Part shown: one piece after another, positions 55,192 to 63,590 of the stretch
Position numbering within the stretch: the stretch's first letter is position 1
How the letters are laid out: every line of letters begins with the position of its first letter
Assembly: GCF_003002925.1 (NCBI RefSeq)
Contig: NZ_PVTK01000001.1
Location: 248,001 to 312,000, forward strand
Direction of reading: 5' to 3'
DNA length: 64,000 nucleotides
From: Vreelandella songnenensis
Lineage (GTDB): Bacteria > Pseudomonadota > Gammaproteobacteria > Pseudomonadales > Halomonadaceae
The notes under the pieces: model-generated
Database searches by the model: none
Seen by the model: only the letters and a program-made list of their open reading frames with translations
Told to the model about the DNA's origin: nothing
Program-made: the position numbers and the translations under genes

Positions 55192-57354
55192 CTATTTCAT
55201 CATTGCATTATAATGCTCAATATACCCACACTCATCAAATATCAACCTCAAACCGTCTTTAAACACTTCGTAGTCAAATTCTTTAATATCGAATATATTT
55301 TGACCAAGAGAATGCGACTCTCTATTCATATACCTATAAAATGCCTTGAACCTATCTGCTGATAAAGCAGGTTTTTGAAAGACATCATTAAAGTCTTTCT
55401 TTTGAACAAAGCTAAAGAAGTATTCAATAATATTCCGCATACAGTTTGCTATGAGTGCTGGAGGAGTAGATTCGTCCTTTATCATTGACCAATATGTCTG
55501 ATAGTCATTTTGAATTTCTTCATATTTCATACTTACGATTGAGCTACCACTTGAATTTTTAATTATTCTGTAAAGATTCTGAGTTGCATTTCTTTTCTCT
55601 TTATTCGTATGGGTCAGTTCGTAGAAAAAATACAAACTATGTGTTAAAACAATAACTTGCTCGCATAAATTTGAGTTGAAAAATATCTTTTTAATAAGCT
55701 GTCCAATATTAAATATGTATAGGTGAGAGAGACTTGATATAGGATCATCGATCGCAACAACCTTTTTCTTTGGACTACTTTCAGCCGCTTTCTCACCTTT
55801 ACAAAGCTCAATGAAATATAAAAAGCTTATTACAGTTTTCTCACCTTCACTTAATGAATGGAATGCATCTGAATCTGTATCACTTCTGGCAACCCTGTAG
55901 AGATTCTCTCCATATTTGACAACAGAGAATCCAACTACTCCTATTTCCAGAAGAGCGTTATTAATATTATCAATTGCCTCTTCAATATTTACTGTTTGTT
56001 TTCTGAAAGTGGAAATATTACGATTAGCGGTGCTTATCTCTACTACTTTATTTGATTGGTCTGTCATTATCCCAGACTCTTCTCTTTGAAGCTTGATTTT
56101 CTCAGCTTCATATGTTGATAGCGTTTGGTCATACTCCCAGCGCATAAGCCTCCAAAAGCGAGCTTTTATTTCATTCAAAGAATTACTTTTGTTTTCCAAT
56201 TTATTATTATGAGAGACAATTAATGAATCCAATTTGCTTATAGCATCATTTATCTGAAATATAGCATTATCACTACTTTTTAGCTCTATTGGCGTACTTG
56301 GGTTATTTAATTTATTCTCTATTAAAAGTGTGTTTTCTATGTGTATTGACTTTAATTGCTCAACCGCTAATCTCCATTGCTTTGAGATTTCTGAAGTTGT
56401 CACTATTAAATCATCAATATTGCCAAAAACAAGCTCTTCAGCAGCTTCTTGATAGCTTGCTTTCAATTTTTTTAATGCTGCAACATCATTTTCATATGAA
56501 AGGTCAAAGACATTTTTAATCGAATTAAGTAGTTCTTGAGTTACTGTATTCTCTTGGCAGAATGGACACTCTGCTGCATTCTCATAAACTTCTTCAGGGA
56601 TATAACCAAGACCAGTTCTTACCCAATCTATGTTGCCCAGCTTGTTAATGAACTCTGCTACACTACCCTCTTGACTTCCGACAATTATTTTCTCAAACAG
56701 ATCATTTTTCTCTATATTGGAACCAGAAAAGCTAAACTCATTTAACCTAGGAATCCTGACTGCATTATCCCCTTGTATTGAAGACACCTCGTTTTTAAGT
56801 TTTTCTATAGTATCTTCAGGCTTTTGGGAAGGCAATGCAATGCTTTTTATATGATCGAAAAGTTTTTCAGTTCTCTTCAACCCATCTAGACAATACTCTA
56901 AAACACGATCACCACCAGAGTAATTTGTTTTTATCTTCCAAACATTGTTTGTGGCATTTTCTTTTTGACTATTAAGTCTAGCTTGTATATCAACTAGCTT
57001 TTCGTCAATGGTTTCCTTATCTTCTTCTAATTTCTCTAGCTTTGTTGTCTCTTGCTTAATTTTCTGCAAAATATTTTTATTTTCTTTAGATAATGTAAAT
57101 ATCCCCTTCAAACCATCTTCTTCAAAGAAGTAATCATTTAGAAACTGTTGATTATAGACCAGTATTTCGCATTCATATTTTTTATTAAGCCTACAGTCTT
57201 TGTACTCTTTCAGGCTAGGATTATATAAGTAATTGGAAATAGTACTTTTACCTGTTCCATTCAACCCATAAATTAGGCAAACCTTATTAACAGGCGATAA
57301 TTTTGAAGATTTTTTGTAGCTTGTAACATTTTCTATATGCAATTCAGTAATCAT
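55192..57354 (-). CDS. RloC/PrrC-like ABC ATPase with zinc hook and possible C-terminal RNase
   Basis: A 720-residue SMC-like ATPase of the AAA_13 type. Walker A is GLNGTGKST (30-38), followed by the family segment VYNQQFLNDYF and GIFTLSKENKNI. Long coiled coils flank a zinc-hook motif CPFC (263-266), as in RloC. The signature is LSEGEKTVIS (501-510), Walker B VVAIDDPISS (532-541) and the H-loop LTHS (570-573). The C-terminal region has RNIIE (Arg640, Glu644) and RYMNRESH (Arg674 to His681), resembling the Arg-Glu-His set of PrrC/RloC anticodon nucleases and an RX6H HEPN-like motif. It is the first gene of the trio. RloC and PrrC cut tRNA on phage attack; activity here is inference. Confidence 0.85.
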   Translation of the reverse strand: MITELHIENVTSYKKSSKLSPVNKVCLIYGLNGTGKSTISNYLYNPSLKEYKDCRLNKKYECEILVYNQQFLNDYFFEEDGLKGIFTLSKENKNILQKIKQETTKLEKLEEDKETIDEKLVDIQARLNSQKENATNNVWKIKTNYSGGDRVLEYCLDGLKRTEKLFDHIKSIALPSQKPEDTIEKLKNEVSSIQGDNAVRIPRLNEFSFSGSNIEKNDLFEKIIVGSQEGSVAEFINKLGNIDWVRTGLGYIPEEVYENAAECPFCQENTVTQELLNSIKNVFDLSYENDVAALKKLKASYQEAAEELVFGNIDDLIVTTSEISKQWRLAVEQLKSIHIENTLLIENKLNNPSTPIELKSSDNAIFQINDAISKLDSLIVSHNNKLENKSNSLNEIKARFWRLMRWEYDQTLSTYEAEKIKLQREESGIMTDQSNKVVEISTANRNISTFRKQTVNIEEAIDNINNALLEIGVVGFSVVKYGENLYRVARSDTDSDAFHSLSEGEKTVISFLYFIELCKGEKAAESSPKKKVVAIDDPISSLSHLYIFNIGQLIKKIFFNSNLCEQVIVLTHSLYFFYELTHTNKEKRNATQNLYRIIKNSSGSSIVSMKYEEIQNDYQTYWSMIKDESTPPALIANCMRNIIEYFFSFVQKKDFNDVFQKPALSADRFKAFYRYMNRESHSLGQNIFDIKEFDYEVFKDGLRLIFDECGYIEHYNAMMK

Positions 57355-58257
57355 ATTTTTCCCTATGCTTTAGTTAGTATTGAGACTGACAGGATGCTAA
57401 GTAGCACATTACAGGTGTTAGACTACCAATCGTATGATTGGATGAACGTTTCGGTAAGCTTGTCAGGAAAATGCTCTCTGTAAATTCATCCAAACTTATA
57501 ATATTTTTTAATATTGATTCCTTAATATTAAAGATTTGCATGCCTGTTGCATTTTTCTGCACGCCTAATTGGGGTCGGGGATGGTTGAACTTCGAGAGAG
57601 ATGACTCACTTAAAAAGCAAAAATCGAAAAACATAGGTGCTTTTGTAATAAAGGAATGACATTGCTTCTCTGTACCACCAACGGTGACCGGTGAATCGCA
57701 AATCAATGGTTACAAGCTAATTAGTTCCATCGGGCACTACTTCCCTACTTCATTATATTTAAGCAGTATTCCTCATTTAACTAAGCCTGTACAACCCAAT
57801 CATCTGATACTTTAGACCACTCTGCGCCGCCGCTCACTGGAACGCCTAGGCACTGACAGGCCTTCTCAAGAATACCTTTCTAAGCTATCGGCCAGCCGAT
57901 GGCCTGGCTTTAGGCTCTTGCCCTCTCTTCGGCCTATTGAAAGTGCATAACCCTGCATGAATTCGCATGATTTTCATGCACCCAATTTCCACCAGCCAGC
58001 CCAGCAGCGGCGCGGCTTGGCGGTGGGCGCAGGGGTGCATAAAAACCACTACATTTAGCGCGCGGGCGGGGCGGGGTGTCGAGTGCGCGGCGTGGGTCGC
58101 GGCCGGTGTGGGGGTGGATGGTTGGCAACATCGCCGCATGAGGCCCTGTAGGCGCTCGCACAAGGCTGGCTCCCCTTCCGCCCTCCTCTCACTCGCCTAA
58201 CACGACAACGCCCCGCACAAAGGCAGGGCGTTGGCCATACGCTTGAGAATGGATTGG
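57355..58257. other. Non-coding region between the trio and the satellite genes
   Basis: A 903-base stretch without a convincing gene; short ORFs on both strands lack family features or ribosome sites. The left half is AT-rich and must hold the trio's promoter. The right half is very GC-rich (tract around 58059-58078). Inverted motifs include TGCATGAA at 57954-57961 with TTCATGCA at 57973-57980, and ATGCACCC at 57976-57983 with GGGTGCAT at 58033-58040. One GGCAACA iteron-like heptamer is at 58124-58130. Confidence 0.5.
58206..58233 (-). terminator. Hairpin downstream of the coiled-coil gene
   Basis: CAACGCCC at 58206-58213 pairs with GGGCGTTG at 58226-58233, 24 bases beyond the stop of the satellite gene on the minus strand. 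No T run follows, so termination is uncertain. Confidence 0.45.
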
Positions 58258-59172
58258 TTAGGCTTGGGCGCTGTCCAAGTCGTCCAGGCTCGGTACATAC
58301 TCCATTTGCGCTTCTAGTTCTTTCAACCGGCGGTTAAAGCCAATGGGCGATGGGTATTCACGTTCGTTTGCTTCGCAGGCGAGCAATGAAGGCAACTGTA
58401 AAACCCCTGGCGTGGGCACCGGTTTGGCTTTGGGCATGACGTCCATCAATAGTTTGCCCAATGCAGCATGTTGGCGGCGCTCAATCTCTTCGCTAGTCCA
58501 CAGTCGACTAGCATTATCCATCAAGGGATCGATACTGCTCCCTGGCTGGCTTGAAACATCAATTCCTAGCCTCGCCATGTGAGCATAATCGTTGTAAGTC
58601 CCTTCATGAATGCGTTTGAACAGCCTTGGCAGCTCAGCGCTCAAGGCGACCATTTCCTCACTATTGCTAATATCCTTAAGACATTTCATCAACCTCTTGC
58701 GGGATGAAATTTCCGCAAGACGACCGATAGCTCCCTCCAACGGTTGTCGGGCCAAATGAGTCTGCATCTTGAGCCATTCCTGTTGCGGCTCAAGCAGCTC
58801 GATCATTTCCTGGGTCTGCTCGGCTTCAGACGTCAACTGGCCTTTTTGCTTAAGCTGGTCACGTACCGCCTTGCTCTGCTCCCCAAACCCTTTCACGAAA
58901 TCTTGCCGCCAAGCATCCTTCGTTGTGTTCGTCTGGTGCTGTAGGGCGCCGAGCGTTTTCCGTAGCTTGGCCAACCTGCCAGCCACGTTTTCGAGCTTCG
59001 AGCGCCGGGCGAGGTAAGTGGCGCGTAGCTGCTCGATCTCCGTCTCCAGCTCGGTTTCAGTTTCACCGCTCACGGCAGCTTCGGGGGCTTTGAAGTGCTT
59101 GTTATCTGTTGCTTGCATGGTGCATTGCTCCTGCTCAGGTGCTTGGGTGGTGGCTGGTGTCTGCTCAGTCAT
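58258..59172 (-). CDS. Coiled-coil satellite protein, possibly Psu-like
   Basis: A 304-residue protein; I start at the ATG at 59170-59172, which has GTGAGG upstream, rather than the earlier in-frame ATG at 59218-59220. Residues about 45-150 form a long charged coiled coil (RATYLARRSKLENVAGRLAK and following). The C-terminal part is globular, with LGIDVSSQP and RLWTSEEIERRQHAALGKLL. Position downstream of the replication genes and the coiled-coil plan recall the P4 polarity-suppression/capsid-decoration protein Psu, but P4 Psu is 190 residues and the likeness I see is weak. No signal peptide or membrane segment. Confidence 0.6.
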   Translation of the reverse strand: MTEQTPATTQAPEQEQCTMQATDNKHFKAPEAAVSGETETELETEIEQLRATYLARRSKLENVAGRLAKLRKTLGALQHQTNTTKDAWRQDFVKGFGEQSKAVRDQLKQKGQLTSEAEQTQEMIELLEPQQEWLKMQTHLARQPLEGAIGRLAEISSRKRLMKCLKDISNSEEMVALSAELPRLFKRIHEGTYNDYAHMARLGIDVSSQPGSSIDPLMDNASRLWTSEEIERRQHAALGKLLMDVMPKAKPVPTPGVLQLPSLLACEANEREYPSPIGFNRRLKELEAQMEYVPSLDDLDSAQA

Positions 59173-59179
59173 GTTGGCC

Positions 59180-59824
59180 TCACTGTTGGCATGGGTGCGC
59201 GGGTGAAACGGTGGAGCCAAAGCCCCACCAACGGGAAATGTTTAGCTGGGTGAAAAACGCCTGCCAGGAAGGGAAAGGGGTCGGCGTCACTAGATCGCTT
59301 GAAGTTGTTCGCAGTACGAACGGAATACGCTCACCTGTGTGTTTCCACCCTCTAGGTCGCAAAAATCGTGGCAACAAGGCAACAGGGTCTATTTCACTGA
59401 TTTTAATAGATTTTTTAGTGGCAACACTGTTGCCACGGTTTTTTGAAATGGCAACAGACACACAACTACATAGGTATATAAAGATATGTGTTGCCATTGT
59501 TGCCACCTCTCTTATTACTAAGGCAACGCTAGAACCCGCGTGGTTGCTGGCCGTTGCCTTGTTGCCACTGTTGCCATAGAAACTAGGTTCACGCGTAGTT
59601 AGGTTCTTGAGCTTATGGGCCGAAACTCCTCTTTCCTGGCAGGCGTGAATTTCCCCTCTATATAATTCCTCTCTCTGACACTCGAAAAAGGCGGCAACAC
59701 GGCAACAGCCATAAAGCCTATTATTTTCAGTGCCTTGTAGGCTGCCACCTGTAGCCGCTATTTTTGAAACGGCAACGGATAGGGAGAGAACGCCAGAATT
59801 CGCCCATGACGCTTGGTTTTTCAT
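59180..59824 (-). CDS. Possible ORF carrying embedded iterons, coupled to the helicase gene
   Basis: The frame starts at an ATG overlapping the helicase stop (ATGA) and has GGAGG seven bases upstream, so initiation is credible. It begins MKNQASWANSGVLSLSVAVS. The remainder (214 codons) is low in recognisable structure and runs through fourteen GGCAAC heptamers, so residues such as Asn-Gly and Val-Ala-Thr recur. It may be a true, poorly conserved protein or a coupled start whose product is short. Function unknown. Confidence 0.4.
   Translation of the reverse strand: MKNQASWANSGVLSLSVAVSKIAATGGSLQGTENNRLYGCCRVAAFFECQREELYRGEIHACQERGVSAHKLKNLTTREPSFYGNSGNKATASNHAGSSVALVIREVATMATHIFIYLCSCVSVAISKNRGNSVATKKSIKISEIDPVALLPRFLRPRGWKHTGERIPFVLRTTSSDLVTPTPFPSWQAFFTQLNISRWWGFGSTVSPAHPCQQ
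59370..59777. repeat. Iteron cluster (GGCAACA/TGTTGCC), putative satellite replication origin
   Basis: Fourteen heptamers of GGCAACA or GGCAACG, in both orientations, lie within 408 bases. Starts are 59370, 59378, 59420, 59428, 59450, 59489, 59498, 59522, 59552, 59560, 59569, 59693, 59701 and 59771. GTGGCAACA-C-TGTTGCCAC at 59418-59436 is a perfect 19-base palindrome. AT-rich DNA (TTTTAATAGATTTTTTA) stands beside it. Position next to the helicase and primase genes suggests an origin, as iterons mark the P4 ori and crr. Confidence 0.7.
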
Positions 59825-61611
59825 GGGTTCCTCCGCTCTGTCTCCAGCTTGTCGGGATCAATGACGAAAAAGCGCGTGCTCCCTCCTCCTGGCAGGCGGT
59901 AGTTTTTCTGGTTGCGACCATAATCCACCTTGGCCAACACACCGTAGGTTTCCAGGGTGCGTATCACCCGCTCTCGGCCATAGCCTGAGGCAGCCTCGCT
60001 CAGTGAAGCGCGGTTAAACAGGTAGAAGCGTTTTAAGCCCTCTATTTCGTAGTAACCGGCACGGTGCTTAACGTTGGGATTAGGCAAGGTAGCGGCGATG
60101 TCGGAAAAGCGGCTGTCACCGTGCATAGCGATAAAATCCGATAGCGCGCTAAGTATTTGACGATCTTCGGCGTTACCGTCACCGACCGTAAGTAACCACT
60201 CCTCAAACAGTTGGCGGCAGGCACTCGCGGCATCGTCGGGCTTCCAGGGTAAAAGCCCGTAACTAACGGCTATCTCTCCTGCCAGCGCGATAATGGCGAA
60301 ACGATCCGCTACCCTGCCCGCTTGCGGCCCCTCCGCTGGAAAAGCATCACGCACCTCTGCAAAGCGCTGATAGAAAACGTCGGGATCAGTCTCTTTAATC
60401 AAGCGCTCCACGAACGCAGGCCCCACCATGCCGTAGTGGTGCGCGGTTGCTGTTGTCAGCTTCCTATGGAATGCGGCGCCACTCATGCCATGAACATCAT
60501 CAAAGGCGCGATAGGTGCGGGTGCCCGCGTTTACGTCCACCATGCGCAGCTCTGCCCCGGCGTGGGCGGCATTGCCTGAAATGGCCGCATGCTCAGAAAG
60601 CGAGCGCTCCCCACTGGAAAGCGCCAAAACACGCCAATAAAGCTTGGGGCGACCTTCCCGCTCCCGCGTCATGGTGCCTTTGCCGGTGCCGTTAGCGATG
60701 GCGTAGGCCATTTCTTGTACCCGCTTGGGATCGGCGCGTTTGATCTCGTCCAGAATCAGCACCGTGTCATTGCGTGATGATGCCTCGATCTCGATACCAC
60801 CCTTTGACATATCCCAAGAAGCCGCAAAACGGCTAGGGTCGCCCCACACTGAGGCGGCGATAGCCTGAGCCAGTGACTTACCGCTTGAGGAGTCACCCAC
60901 CAAATGCACGCCACCGCCGTTTACGCCTACCTTTGAAAGCAGTGGCCCCGCCAGTGCGCAGCAAACAGACAGGATCAGTACCGGGTTTCCCTGGCAGTAG
61001 TGCGCCAGTTCGCTTTGCCAGCTTTCCAGCGTGCCCCGCTCAGAAAATAGGTGGGCACCCTTGCCGCTGTCCTGAAAGCGCACGTCCTGGCCGCCTAAGA
61101 TTTTGCTAGGGAGAACAAATGCACCGCTTGCATCGTGCCAGCCCGGCTTGGTCGTGGTGGCCAGCACTCGATTTAAGTCGTGGTGACTGGCGATATAGGC
61201 AGGCACATAGCGCCGCTGGTGGTACTCCACTTTTAGGCCCTGGCGGAAAAGGGCTTTTAATATCTCCTCGCCCTTCCCGGCCAGTGCTTCCATGGGCATG
61301 ACGTATTCAATGACCTTGCCCCGGTGCTTGAAGCGCAGTAAGCGGCCTACGCTGCCGTCATCACTGTTTAGCGTTTCAGCATCCACATGCAGCGGCGCAC
61401 AGATCCATAGATCAAACGGTTGGCCAATATCATCACCTTGGCCCTGCTTAATACCGTGAAACCATGTGCCCGCTCGAAACAGCTTCCCATCTACCAGCGT
61501 TTGGCCTTCATACACGGCATAGCTTGGGCGCTCTAACGTGTCGATCTCCGGCGCAGTGGGTTGGCCAACTAGCGCAAGGTGGCTTTGCTGCTCGCGTTTT
61601 TTCTCACTCAT
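59821..61611 (-). CDS. DUF927-family replicative helicase of the satellite
   Basis: A 596-residue ATPase of the DUF927 type found in satellites and integrative elements, likely the replication helicase. The P-loop is HLVGDSSSGKSLAQAIAASV near residue 230, with Walker B DTVLILDEIKRADPKRVQEM and a sensor segment RVLALSSGERSLSEHAAISG. The C-terminal 90 residues look like a winged-helix DNA-binding end (RVIRTLETYGVLAKVDYGRN, NYRLPGGGSTRFFVIDPD). It overlaps the primase gene upstream by eight bases and a coupled ORF downstream by four. It would act with the Toprim protein at the iterons. Confidence 0.9.
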   Translation of the reverse strand: MSEKKREQQSHLALVGQPTAPEIDTLERPSYAVYEGQTLVDGKLFRAGTWFHGIKQGQGDDIGQPFDLWICAPLHVDAETLNSDDGSVGRLLRFKHRGKVIEYVMPMEALAGKGEEILKALFRQGLKVEYHQRRYVPAYIASHHDLNRVLATTTKPGWHDASGAFVLPSKILGGQDVRFQDSGKGAHLFSERGTLESWQSELAHYCQGNPVLILSVCCALAGPLLSKVGVNGGGVHLVGDSSSGKSLAQAIAASVWGDPSRFAASWDMSKGGIEIEASSRNDTVLILDEIKRADPKRVQEMAYAIANGTGKGTMTREREGRPKLYWRVLALSSGERSLSEHAAISGNAAHAGAELRMVDVNAGTRTYRAFDDVHGMSGAAFHRKLTTATAHHYGMVGPAFVERLIKETDPDVFYQRFAEVRDAFPAEGPQAGRVADRFAIIALAGEIAVSYGLLPWKPDDAASACRQLFEEWLLTVGDGNAEDRQILSALSDFIAMHGDSRFSDIAATLPNPNVKHRAGYYEIEGLKRFYLFNRASLSEAASGYGRERVIRTLETYGVLAKVDYGRNQKNYRLPGGGSTRFFVIDPDKLETERRNP

Positions 61612-62596
61612 GGTGGCCCCCTTGTTGGCGATACCAGCACGCCAAGTCGTTAAAATCGGTCAGGATATGCGGGGCTTCTTTCGGCCAAGCCGGGAACAGC
61701 ACCAGTGCCCCAACCGCTAACGCGGCGGCATTGGCGGCAGTACGGCCAGGGTTTCCAGGGGTAGCGCGGTCGTCGTCGCCTGCAATGACCATTTCAAGGT
61801 GGCCATAGCGCTCACATAGGCCACGCGCAACCGGTTCTAAATTGCCCGCGTGCATGGCACACGCCACTGGCTCGCGGGTGTGGGCGTGGATCGTGGCCCC
61901 GGTGGCCCAGCCCTCACAGACATAAAGGGTCTTTCCAGGCATGACACGACCAAGCGGGGAGTAAGCCCCCAGCACCTGCCCGCCTTTCAAAAAACGCTTA
62001 TTCCCTTGGGCATCGATCAGTTGCACGTTGACCAGCTCACCATCCGCATAAAGCGGCACCATTAACTGGCCTTTGGGTGTTTGGCGCAGTCGGTAAGGGC
62101 TAATCCCTTTGCTCACCAAATACGTATGGCCAGGGCAAGCAGGCTGGCCATTGAGCCAAAGTTGCTTGGCCAGTTGGGCGGCTTTTTGTTGGGCCGCTAG
62201 GCGTTGCGCTTCCGCCTGCTGGCGTAGCTGGCTTTTGGTGGGGGTAACTGCAATGGGGGGTGAGGTTTGCGCCTCACCGTTACGATGAAAAATGCCCAGC
62301 CCCAACCGTTGATCGATCATCATGGCGGCGTCTACCTGCCGACAGCTGCGCAGGTAACTAAGCAGCGACACAAGGTCGCCGCCGTGGGCGTCGGGATCAG
62401 CAAAATCGTTCCACTTGCCGCTGGCCAGTGACACACCAAACGAGCCTTTCCCCTGGTCGTCGCGGGCCGTGTTGCGTGCTACCCATTCGCTGCCCTGGCG
62501 CGCACCATCTGGCAGCCATTCAGCCACTAGCGTTTCGGCGTCATTAAGCGCGGCAATAGCCACTTGCTGGATTTTTTGAACGGTCGTCTTAGGCAT
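61604..62596 (-). CDS. Toprim-domain primase of the satellite
   Basis: A 330-residue protein of the DnaG/phage-primase Toprim type. The N-terminal part has the DUF3991-like beginning (GSFGVSLASGKWNDFADPDA). The Toprim core follows with LYVCEGWATGATIHAHTREP (catalytic Glu) and VIAGDDDRATPGNPGRTAAN (DxD). The C-terminal LTDFNDLACWYRQQGG is typical. No zinc ribbon with cysteines is seen at the N-terminus. It works with the helicase in a two-gene version of the P4 alpha protein. Both ends overlap neighbouring genes by eight bases. Confidence 0.9.
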   Translation of the reverse strand: MPKTTVQKIQQVAIAALNDAETLVAEWLPDGARQGSEWVARNTARDDQGKGSFGVSLASGKWNDFADPDAHGGDLVSLLSYLRSCRQVDAAMMIDQRLGLGIFHRNGEAQTSPPIAVTPTKSQLRQQAEAQRLAAQQKAAQLAKQLWLNGQPACPGHTYLVSKGISPYRLRQTPKGQLMVPLYADGELVNVQLIDAQGNKRFLKGGQVLGAYSPLGRVMPGKTLYVCEGWATGATIHAHTREPVACAMHAGNLEPVARGLCERYGHLEMVIAGDDDRATPGNPGRTAANAAALAVGALVLFPAWPKEAPHILTDFNDLACWYRQQGGHHE

Positions 62597-62906
62597 GAGC
62601 GCCCCCCTTCCTGGCAGGCGCTTGTTGGCGTTTTTCGGCTACGCGGGCGGCCATGAGCAAATCAAGCGAGTCGGCTAACAGTAAGCGGCAAGACAACGCC
62701 ACGTTAGCTAGATCACGTACATCAGCGCAGGCCCCAGGCGCATCTAGCGTGCTTAGTGTCATCATGAGATTGCTAGCTGCTTCCAGGCGGGTTTCGCACT
62801 GGTCGAAAAGATCCTCTGATCTGGCGCGGGGGTCGATCAAAAGACACTCGGCCTCGGTAAGGCAAACCGCATCTTCAAGGCGTGGGGGGATGGGTGAATT
62901 AAGCAT
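62589..62906 (-). CDS. Small satellite protein, unknown
   Basis: A 105-residue helical protein. Start at the ATG 62904-62906, preceded by GAGGAGGTGGG, rather than an in-frame ATG ten codons earlier. It begins MLNSPIPPRLEDAVCLTEAE and has a central helical part rich in Leu and Ala (LANVALSCRLLLADSLDLLM). It overlaps the primase gene and the preceding small gene by eight bases each, so the whole set is one coupled operon. No family recognised. Confidence 0.7.
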   Translation of the reverse strand: MLNSPIPPRLEDAVCLTEAECLLIDPRARSEDLFDQCETRLEAASNLMMTLSTLDAPGACADVRDLANVALSCRLLLADSLDLLMAARVAEKRQQAPARKGGAHA

Positions 62907-63453
62907 TACCCACCTCCTCGACGCATAGGCGCTCAAGCTCGATGAGTAGTTGGTCGTGTTCTTGATAAGAGAGGGCGTTTAGCGCGGTGGCCATACGTGC
63001 CATACCCAACAGCTGCTGAAGCTGTTCAGGCTTACGGTTCACACGATAGGCAATCAGTTTTGCACCGATTAGCGCGGTAGCGATATGCGAGGGGGAAATT
63101 TGGGTGTGCGTGTACGCACCTTGGCTGTGATTGGCCATGGGTAAGACTCCTATTTGATCTTTGGAGTCACCAACAACCGTTCTCACACGATTGGAGGCGA
63201 CTGTACGCAGGGTGAGAAACCGGTCAAATAGGAAACCGGCCACGCCGAAGCGTGCCCACGCACAGCCGCCATAACGACGCACTTCAGGCGGAAAAAAAGC
63301 GCCTGCAGTGATAGGGGCGCTGTAGCGCCTATTTGAACTCGGGTTCTCACGCCCGGCTGTAGATTTTGCTACAGCACTATCATGATAAGCATTCCCCAGT
63401 GTTCCTCGCAAGCTTTTGAGGCAGCAAATTACGCACAATTTGATAGGCTTCAT
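62899..63453 (-). CDS. Small satellite protein with possible Ash-like N-terminal extension
   Basis: The open frame is 184 codons. The safest product is the C-terminal 79 residues from the ATG at 63136-63138 (MANHSQGAYTHTQISPSHIA), which has AGGAG eight bases upstream. The frame stays open back to an ATG at 63451-63453 behind GGGAAG. The extra N-terminus (VAKSTAGRENPSSNRRYSAP and RYGGCAWARFGVAGFLFDRF) recalls the Ash-type ORFs of P4-like elements, and this stretch also holds hairpins, so it could be a regulatory leader instead. Function unknown. Confidence 0.5.
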   Translation of the reverse strand: MKPIKLCVICCLKSLRGTLGNAYHDSAVAKSTAGRENPSSNRRYSAPITAGAFFPPEVRRYGGCAWARFGVAGFLFDRFLTLRTVASNRVRTVVGDSKDQIGVLPMANHSQGAYTHTQISPSHIATALIGAKLIAYRVNRKPEQLQQLLGMARMATALNALSYQEHDQLLIELERLCVEEVGNA

Positions 63454-63590
63454 GTCTTCCCTTTGATGTAACTTCGCTTGGCCCCAGTGCTCCCCGCTCT
63501 GGGGCCTTTTTTGCGATCTTTGGGCAAAACTTCCCCATACCCACTGGGCTTGGCCCAGCAGCGTTATGCCTATTTGGTAGGGTTAGGGGG

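Larger units (their letters stand above)
59259..62620. repeat. Dispersed 12-mer TCCTGGCAGGCG, four exact copies
   Basis: Exact copies lie at 59259-59270 (reverse orientation), 59634-59645, 59887-59898 and 62609-62620. They fall in unrelated contexts: the iteron ORF twice, the helicase C-terminus, and the end of the 105-residue ORF. The core CCTGGCAGG is a palindrome. A core copy also occurs at 52404-52412 near the left junction. Confidence 0.7.

Noticed and set aside
57374..58200. Short ORFs in the gap between ATPase and satellite genes
   Set aside because: Overlapping frames on both strands, no ribosome sites, no recognisable domains; the GC-rich half opens many frames by chance.
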